NCBI GenBank assembly: GCA_021234155.1 | Contig: JAJEKV010000017.1 | Span: forward strand, 20,592,501-20,656,500 | DNA: 64,000 bases | Origin: Isoetes taiwanensis | Taxonomy: Eukaryota; Streptophyta; Lycopodiopsida; Isoetales; Isoetaceae | Reading direction: 5' to 3' | In this document: positions 57,079 through 64,000 of the stretch, piece by piece | Layout of the letters: each line of letters opens with the position of its first letter | Position numbering within the stretch: the stretch's first letter is position 1 | Position numbers and translations under genes: made by a program | The notes under the pieces: generated by a model | What the model was told of the DNA's origin: nothing | Seen by the model: the letters and a program-made list of their open reading frames with translations, nothing else | Database searches by the model: none

Positions 57079-57890
57079 TGTTTCTGCTTTGCTATATAGT
57101 ATAAACACTAGTATTCTTTACATTTATCACTAGTTCTATAAAGTTACAAGGTGTATACAATTATTATATCCCATTTGACATATACAGTTTATCAACATGC
57201 TTATTGCTGCTAAGGTTTTTCCCTCGAAAACCTTTCGGGACGAGGGTTTTTTAATCCTGGACAGTAATAACGTCTGTTGTGCCCTCTTTTTGTTTGGTCC
57301 CCATAGATCTATTGGTCTTCTTGGACGACAGAAATCCATTCAACTCAATATTTGATCCACAGTTGAAAACTATAGTTTTATTAAGTCCACATATGGTTTT
57401 GCTAAAGATTTGTGATTTTGCTGATTGATATTGTTGTTTTTTAGTGGCCAAGGAAACATCCACTATTGTTTTTCTAAGGATCTATGTTTTTATTTTTAAG
57501 GAGGTGTGGTTATTTAGGAAGGTACATTTTTTGTTAAAATTGAATTGAATGGAATTGATTTGTATCGTCCGCGAAGATTAATCGGCTTATGGGACGCAAA
57601 CACGGAATACAAGAAATGTATTACTATAGGATTAGGTATGCTGAGAGACTATTCAATGGTACATATTATGTGCATATGATACATTTCAATCTCAGTGCGG
57701 CATAACTAAGTGCATGCATCCATGATGTCTTGGAAAAAAAAATCGTAGCAAACCCACTGCGGTTGTGTCCAGCAGCATATGGAGCGGCTGGCTAGGCAGG
57801 ATGATCTCAGCATAGCGGAGTCGAATGTGGATGAATGATGAATATTGTTGTAGAGTGTGACATTTGTCTTCAATGACAAATTCCATTCTC
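57079..57890. repeat. 3' flank of gene copy 1, duplicated after copy 2
   Basis: This flank recurs at about 61070-61815 at high identity, so it was duplicated with the gene. It contains two LINE 3' fragments: one on plus at about 57190-57360 (GTTTTTCCCTCGAAAACC..TTGGACGAC..ATTCAACTCAATA) and one on minus at 57890-57545, whose minus ORF (VIEDKCHTLQQ) is a LINE C-terminal zinc-knuckle remnant followed by 3' UTR. Confidence 0.75.
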
Positions 57891-59728
57891 ACATGCCTCG
57901 TGAGCCCATCTCCCTATCTCAATTCGTAAAAACCAGGTACGTTCAATTCTTGCCCCTGCGCTAATCAGATCATGCCATTTGGCAAGTTTCAAATCAAGAA
58001 TCCTGCCTTCGTCACTGCGATTCCTGTTTTACTTGCATTCCAGAAGGGCATCCCTGTTTTACTTGCAATCTGGCATGATTACCCTGCATTCCGCTGATTT
58101 ACTTGCATTCTGGCTGATGTTTACTTATATTCTGGCTTCAAGAATTGAACGTCCCTTGTTTCCACGTTATAGGAAAGCCCATTTAGTGGGCTTTCCTGCT
58201 GTGTCAAAAGACAAAGTAACATGTTTGATTTCCATAAGCCAGCTAAGGCTAAGGCCATTCCTACAGCCAAAAGAGTGCCTAATCTAGAGGGTGAAGGTAG
58301 TTCCATCCAGATCGCCCAAGGGCCTACTCTTAAACATATGGTTTCCACTGAAGAATCTCCCATTGTCATTATCATATTATAGATTATTCGTTACCTGCAG
58401 CTGCACAAATTGGAGCCTCTAATCCTACCAACGCTTCCACTCAGGTTCTTCTTTGATCTTAATCTCTGCCCTGTTAAATTATAATTCCCTTTTTTGCTTG
58501 TTCTTGACATTTCTCTTGTTATCTCTATTTTCTGTAGTTTGAACTTTTTTTCATATCGCCCTTGATGTCCTAACTAGTTATTTTTACACTGGAACATTTG
58601 GTCTCGATTGAGCCTTGCTATATATCTTAGCAACTTTAGCTCATTAAATCTAGTTTTTTTTTTTATTTTTTTATTACTGCAACATGGCCTATATAGTTCA
58701 GGACATAATCTCATTCCATGTAATGTTATTTTCTACAATTTAATTGTCACTTACTGTTTTATGGAACTGTTGTTGAGCCATGGTTGCCTTTCCTATGTCC
58801 TCATCTGGAGTTCCTTTGCTTAAATCATTTCTATTTTACTTTTCTCACATTATATTTCTTAATAAGTCTTTCATATAAGTTAAGTACGCAACTAAGTTAT
58901 AGGTGAGAAACTTCTTATAATCCAGTGCCAAATCAACATTCCAAAAGACTTTTCCGATTAGTATGGTGATGGAAATATACTCCATGCCTTTAACACAATC
59001 TTGCCTCCATCTGTGCAACAAATCAATAGCAGTATTGATATTGCAACTAATCAGGGATTTGAGGAAAAATCTGCAGATTGTAAAGAGGCAGGTCCGGGAG
59101 ACAATTTATCCTTCATGAGCAAACGAAGTAGAAGACCTAAGATTCAAGACAAATTTTAGCCTCTCCTAAAATGCCTCTGGACCATCAATGCCCACAAATT
59201 TTCATCTCTATTCAAGCATAATCAGGGAAAGTGCAATGCATATGACATACTGATTAAAAAAAATTGATCTAGCTGGTGCCAGATCAAAGCTCGAAGAAGG
59301 GTGCTACTCAAGGAATTAACTTTATTTTTCGTGATCTGATGCTAGATTTTACAAATGGGCTGGTGCATTATAGTAAGGATTTGTAAGGATGCAGTATTAG
59401 CTCTAGAAGGCTACGATAAAGGAAATGGATAGGGTTTAAAAAATGGAAGCTTCTCAGAGCAGAAGGGCACTAAAAATAAAAAAATACCCCAGAACAAAAA
59501 ATACTTGATTATGCAACCTCTGCAGCTTGCAATATTGCCATGTTCTCACCATAGCCCGCATTCATAATCCGTTCAAAGGCTTAGCCAACAAAAACCCTTG
59601 TTACGGCCGCCCCCGGCCGTAGCCAAAGCTCGAAGCAAAGACGAAAATGGAATGGTGTTTTTGAAGGAAAAAGAAAGCAAAACGCGTATATAATTCCAAA
59701 AACTAGTAATCTTATATATAGAAAGATA
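57891..59728. other. Intergenic stretch between gene copies 1 and 2
   Basis: Repeated words TTTACTTGCATTCTGGC near 58030-58130 and AGGAAAGCCC/GGGCTTTCCT (58170-58195, an inverted pair). A plus frame near 58222-58378 (FHKPAKAKAIPTAKRVPNLE) might be a retroelement ORF start. I see no gene. Confidence 0.35.
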
Positions 59729-60163
59729 GGAACGCTGTATATCTCAAGCGGGATGTGGTTAATGTGGCCGCCTGTATCAGCCATGAAGAACAGCGCGGTT
59801 TGAAGCCCAAAAACCAACTGTTTTGGGCGTTTTTTGGTGTTTTTTGGTCGATCCGGCTCCATTTTGCTTCAAATCTCTTCCTCTCTTCACTGATCTAGCA
59901 TAAAAGAGGTAGATGAAGCGATTGGCATGGTTTTTAGATCGAATCAAACTGCCCATAGAGCAGAAAGAACCAGTCGATTGAAATTTTTGCCCCCGCCGCG
60001 CAGTTTGAAGCCTGGTTTTTTGGCCACATTAACCACTTTTTTGGCCACATTAACCACCTGGCTGATATCGGATGGCCACATTAACCAGTGGTTAATGTGG
60101 CATGGCCACATTAACCCAAAATTTTTTGGCCACATTAACCCACATCCCGCTTGAGATATACGG
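59729..60163. mobile_element. MULE-like inverted-repeat element
   Basis: Ends GTATATCTCAAGCGGGATGT..TTAATGTGGCC and the inverted copy (60130-60163) pair over about 35 bp. AGAAAGATA at 59720-59728 and 60164-60172 is a 9 bp duplication, the length used by Mutator-like elements. The 435 bp inside repeats GGCCACATTAACC several times. No transposase. Confidence 0.7.
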
Positions 60164-60179
60164 AGAAAGATATAGTCAG

Positions 60180-61056
60180 ATATAATGAAACTCTGCTTGG
60201 TTGAGCATCCGAATTTGCAGCGGTGCCATCTTCAACGACAAAGGTCAAAACATGTGCCGCTATACTGCTCAGATAATGCCTATCTTATTACAAAATGGTT
60301 CCATCAGTTTCCATATTCTGTTATCAGAAATGAAGTACAATAACAGTGATCTTACACATTTGACAAACTGGGTAAGCAATGCAAGGACCCCAAGGGCCGT
60401 CGGAGTAAATCGAACTGTAATTTCCAGGACTCCAAATTTTGGATATTATTCCAATCCCCAGTTGGCACTCAATTGTAGCAGACTGCCGATATATTACAGA
60501 GTCGACTTGACTGCCTATTTATGCAAGTCCTTTGTAGCATGCGCTTGCGTGGAAAACGTATGTGCTCAAAAGTTCAATCTGACAGTTAGCAGCAGTGTGT
60601 TCAAGGATCCAGGTCCATGCAAGACAGTTAACTCCTACTGGTTGCCCATAGATGGAGGAGTCTACCTTTATACTTACACTCCCAAGTTTGATCTATACTA
60701 TCATCTAAACTCCATCTTTTATAGGTGCAATCATAGTTCGTTTCATGTATAGTATGTGGAACACCTTCAAAGACCTACAGGCAGGACCATCTGATGCATG
60801 GACTCGAACTGTTGAGCAGCAACCACGTAAGGCCATAGCTTATCTTATCACCACTACTTCTACCATTCAGGTCCGACCCAGATGGAGCACATGTTATGTT
60901 CTAGTAGGTATTGCTATTGTTTACTTTATACCTTCTATCTACCTCACCTTTCGTACAGTGGGTAAACACCCTATTGATGATGGAGCACCTAAGGGTCGCC
61001 AGCCTACTCACCCTGTTGATGATGGATCACCTCAGGGCTACACGGCTATTCCATAA
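60180..61056 (+). pseudogene. Membrane protein gene copy 2, truncated
   Basis: ORF 60201-60752 is about 85% identical by eye to the ectodomain of copy 1 (SIRICSGAIFNDKGQN; ACACVENVCAQKF) and starts 15 bp after the MULE-like element, without a signal peptide. At about 60722 the sequence jumps from the ectodomain to the last membrane part (copy 1 position about 56746) at shared TATAGGTGCAATC, deleting about 590 bp. ORF 60745-61056 then gives MYSMWNTFKDLQ to HPVDDG tail. It lacks the 70 bp duplication of copy 1 and shows the ancestral form there. Confidence 0.8.
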
Positions 61057-61069
61057 CCATTCCATAATG

Positions 61070-61825
61070 TTTCTGCTTTGCTATATACTATAAACACTAG
61101 TATTCTTTACATTTATCACTAGTTCTATAAAGTTACGAGGTGTGTACAATTATTATATCCCATTTGACATATACCTTATTGCTGCTAAGGTTTTTCCCTC
61201 GAAAACCTTTTGGGACGAGGGTTTTTTAATCCTGGACAGTAATAACGTCTGTTGTGCCCTCTTTTGTTTGGTCCGATCTATTGGTCTTCGTGGACGACAG
61301 AAATCCATTCAACTCAATATTTGGTCCACAGTTGAAAACTATAGTTTTATTAAGTCCACATATGGTTTTGCTAAAGATTTGTGATTTTGCTGATTGATGT
61401 TGTTGTTTTTTAGTGGCCAAGGAAACGTCCACTGTTGTTTTTCTAAGAATCTATGTTTTTATTTTTAAGGAGGTGTGGTTATTTAAGAAGGTACATTTTT
61501 TGTTAAAATTGAATTGAATGGAATAGATTTTTCTCGTCAGCAAAGAGTAATCGGCTTATGGGACCCAAACATGGAATACAAGAAATATATTACTGTAGGA
61601 TTAAGTATGCTGAGAGGCTATTCAATGGTACACATTATGTGCATATGATACATTTCAATCTCAGTGCGGCATAACGAAGTGCATGCATCCATGATGTCTA
61701 GGAAAAAAAAATCCTAGCAAACCCACTACAGTTGTGTCCAGCAGCATATGGAGCGGCTGGCTAGGCAGGATGATCTCAGCATAGCGGAGTCGAATATGGC
61801 TAAATGATGAATATTATTGTAGAGT
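61070..61825. repeat. Duplicated 3' flank of copy 2
   Basis: Matches 57079-57845, including both LINE 3' fragments. It shows the array arose by duplication of gene plus flank. Confidence 0.8.
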
Positions 61826-62950
61826 ATAGAATAGAATAGAATAGTTTTTTTAACGTCCACGGAGACCAATAGGTCATGGGACCCATACAATGGGCTAGTA
61901 CAATCATTACTACTATGATTAAAAAACCCCTGCCTCGAAAGGTTTTCAAGGGAAAAACCTTTGCAGTAATGATGATACTAGACAAGCTTAGATAATGACT
62001 ACTGAGGGCTCAGTAATTGCAGACGTTTATCTAGAACCTCAAGTATGTATAATGCCAAGTCATGCACGGATGATGGTGCTGACCCGAGAAGTTGTGGGCG
62101 TGGAATGGAAAAAATGATTAGGACTATCTCAAAAGCGGGGCAACTTCGAAGAGTATGGCTTTCATCTTCAATAACACATGGCGGCAACAGGCACATAGTC
62201 TCGCTTCCGCGGCAATTCGGCCGCTCCCATCTACTGTCTCAATCCGTAGCACTGTGGGACCCGATGCGAATTGATGCAATAGCTACAAGCTTGTTCTGGA
62301 CAATGAAGCAAGCAAATAAGCTTGGGGCCCTGGTGCCAAAGTGGGATTTATGTGTGCATGATAATGACCAGTTTTCACTTGGGCCAAAGTAACTGCGTCC
62401 CATATCTTTTGAGAAAAACGACCATTAAGATATTGTTGCAAAAGCTCAGGATCAGAACTGGCAAGCATCAGGCAGTGCTCTGGTTGCACAGCCCAACGGG
62501 CAAACCATGTAGTGCAATGCTCTTTCCAACATCGTTTCAAACGCTGAGGAGATTCAGCCATGGCAAGTGCAAGAACAGGATACCTAACATCATCCATGTG
62601 GTGCACCTTGCAGATATAGTGGAGATGGCTTCATGGTGAGAATGTTGAAGAGGCCAAAAAACATCTCTTTGTAAACGAATAGCATAGGGCACCGTTGTTT
62701 TAACTCCAAGGCTGTAAGTGAGAAAGGACTTTTGCACTCGCTCCAAGCTCTCCCAAGCACTAGCACTAATGGCAGGCCCCACACTTCAGAACCATACAGT
62801 AAAACAGGCTCTACCAAAGCCCGAAACAAGTGGGCTTTCCGTGGCCAATCATGAATTTCTGTGCGAAAACAATTGTTTTGCATTGCATAGAGTGCTCTCC
62901 ATCCAGCAGCCACCCGCTTGGTAATACATTGTTCCCAAAGTGTGTTCTTA
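61826..62950 (-). mobile_element. 5'-truncated LINE
   Basis: On the minus strand: ORF2 C-terminus (FRALVEPVLLYGSEVWG, WESLERVQKSFLTYSLGVK, the usual post-RT motifs of LINEs) from 62950, a zinc knuckle (MCLLPPCVIEDESHTLRSC) near 62196, then a 3' UTR and the tail CTATTCTATTCTATTCTA at 61845-61826. The copy-1 flank at about 57855 lacks the element, giving an empty site. The 3' UTR defines the dispersed fragments at 28613, 57190 and 61185. Confidence 0.85.
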
Positions 62951-63479
62951 CAGACTTCCATTCTCACATGCCTCCTGAGCCCATCTACCTATCTCAATTC
63001 AAAGGCGAGATACACATGTGCGAATTGAAGCTATCAATCTGTGCTTTTTCAGTGACAAATATGTATAGAAGTAGCGCTGTGGACCCGGGGGTTTCACCTA
63101 ATAGAATCCATATATACCATGTGTGTTAATGAGGTGGTTTTTTTTCTTTTTTTTCCTACCCATATCCGCTTGTAGATCTCACTGTATACAGTGGCTTTAG
63201 ATCTAAATATAATCCTCGAGGTTTGGTATATAATATTTTTATTTTAGTAACTCCAGATTATTCCATATCAGAGGTTTCCTTTTTTTTCGACTTTGTCTAT
63301 CATATCTTTAGTGTCAATTTCTTCAAGCCTTCTCTTTAGGATTTTTCCTTAACCTATTCTAGCTCACGATGCCTTATGACGTCTTTTTACTTGCTTATGC
63401 AGGCTGGCTTCTTCACGGTTATGGTATTAACAGGTGGATTTCTTCTGACAGTCTCATACCTGCTTATATAAACATGTTT
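62951..63479. other. Flank before gene copy 3
   Basis: The first part (CTTCCATTCTCACATGCCTC..) continues the duplicated flank seen at 57884. The rest is T-rich with no gene. Confidence 0.4.
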
Positions 63480-64000
63480 TTTTGTTAGCCAGCAACGCTG
63501 ATCCATCACCTGATGTCCAATCTCGCAAAACTGATTGTCCTTCTAGTATAGCAGTATGGGATAGCGACCTTCTCATACGTTCTGATATGATCATCTCAAT
63601 GATACAGTGTAGATTTAGCTCTCGAAAGTGTGCAGAAAGCTTTGGAAAGTGGAGATGATTGGCGTCCAAGAGTCATGACGCTTACTTGAACATTATAGCA
63701 ACTATTTTGGCTATATTTATTACAAATGGAGTAGTACACGGTCACGGATTGGTGGATATAGAGAAATGGCTTTACAATAATTGCGTTTGTGCACGTGGAG
63801 GAAGAAAAGGGTCCATACAATCAACAATCAGGATTCTAGAAGAAGGTGATAATATTCTCTGTAAGATGTATCGTGAGGATTGGTCCTATAGGTGCAATCA
63901 TAGTTCATTTCATGTATAGTATATGGAACACCTTCAAAGACCTACAGGCAAAACCATCTGATGCATGGACTCGAACTGTTCACAGCAACCACGTAAGGAC
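63480..64000 (+). pseudogene. Membrane protein gene copy 3, partial, runs off window
   Basis: It begins within the ectodomain (matching copy 1 from about 56244), with AVWDSDLL-like text, lacks about 118 bp corresponding to copy 1 56412-56518, and continues through the first hydrophobic segment (ORF 63659-63919, ATILAIFITNGVVHGHGL) and VRWIVRIG-equivalent DNA in a shifted frame. It continues past base 64000 in the last membrane part. Confidence 0.75.

Overview
The window looks like repeat-rich nuclear DNA of a land plant. It has plant-type Ty3/gypsy (chromodomain) and Ty1/copia retrotransposons, Helitrons, tRNA-derived SINEs, LINEs, a Helitron-captured fragment of a plant acetolactate synthase regulatory subunit, and plant-like splice sites. 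The lineage cannot be fixed from the sequence; the mix would suit a large-genome plant such as a lycophyte, fern, bryophyte or gymnosperm. At least 80% of the window is transposon-derived, and most transposon ORFs carry frameshifts.

Layout. 1-8995: 3' part of a + strand Ty3/gypsy chromovirus with extra ORFs before gag and a 1.65 kb 3' LTR. It lies in the leader of a second, minus-strand element of the same LTR family, whose LTR starts at 9133. That LTR is split by a 17.03 kb DNA transposon (10623-27652) and resumes at 27655-27683. The DNA transposon has near-identical terminal inverted repeats, a + strand DDE-like transposase gene (14.9-19.3 kb) and a convergent minus-strand gene (27.4-21.4 kb) with an acidic/NLS N-terminus, a coiled coil, an FCP1/NIF phosphatase-like domain and a ULP1-like cysteine protease domain. 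Five younger insertions sit inside it: two Helitrons, one MITE and two copies of a poly(A) retroposon. Removing them leaves about 9.1 kb, and the reading frames close at two of the insertion points tested. A 324 bp MITE at 32705-33028 carries the same termini and is probably its non-autonomous partner.

27.7-35.4 kb holds LINE and SINE debris, one plausible small host gene on the minus strand (30822-31314) and a third LTR copy with a primer binding site (31860). 35.4-40.03 kb is an APE-type LINE ending in a (TTCTA)n tail. 40-50 kb is mostly non-coding: tandem repeats, a 240 bp (TA)n tract, an 888 bp tandem duplication (43.7-45.5 kb) and SINE-like pieces.

50.4-64.0 kb is a decaying tandem array of an unrecognised secreted/membrane protein gene: copy 1 at 50407-57078, copy 2 at about 60180-61056, copy 3 from about 63480 off the window edge. 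Copy 1 was hit just after its signal peptide by a Ty1/copia element (50507-55302) with a perfect 5 bp target duplication and LTRs differing by one 2-bp indel. LINE fragments and a MULE-like inverted-repeat element sit between the copies.

The main candidate for something undescribed is the 17 kb transposon with its transposase plus phosphatase/protease gene pair. A second general point is that many frameshifts may be consensus errors, because differences between the 43.7-45.5 kb duplicates cluster at CAG/CTG sites.
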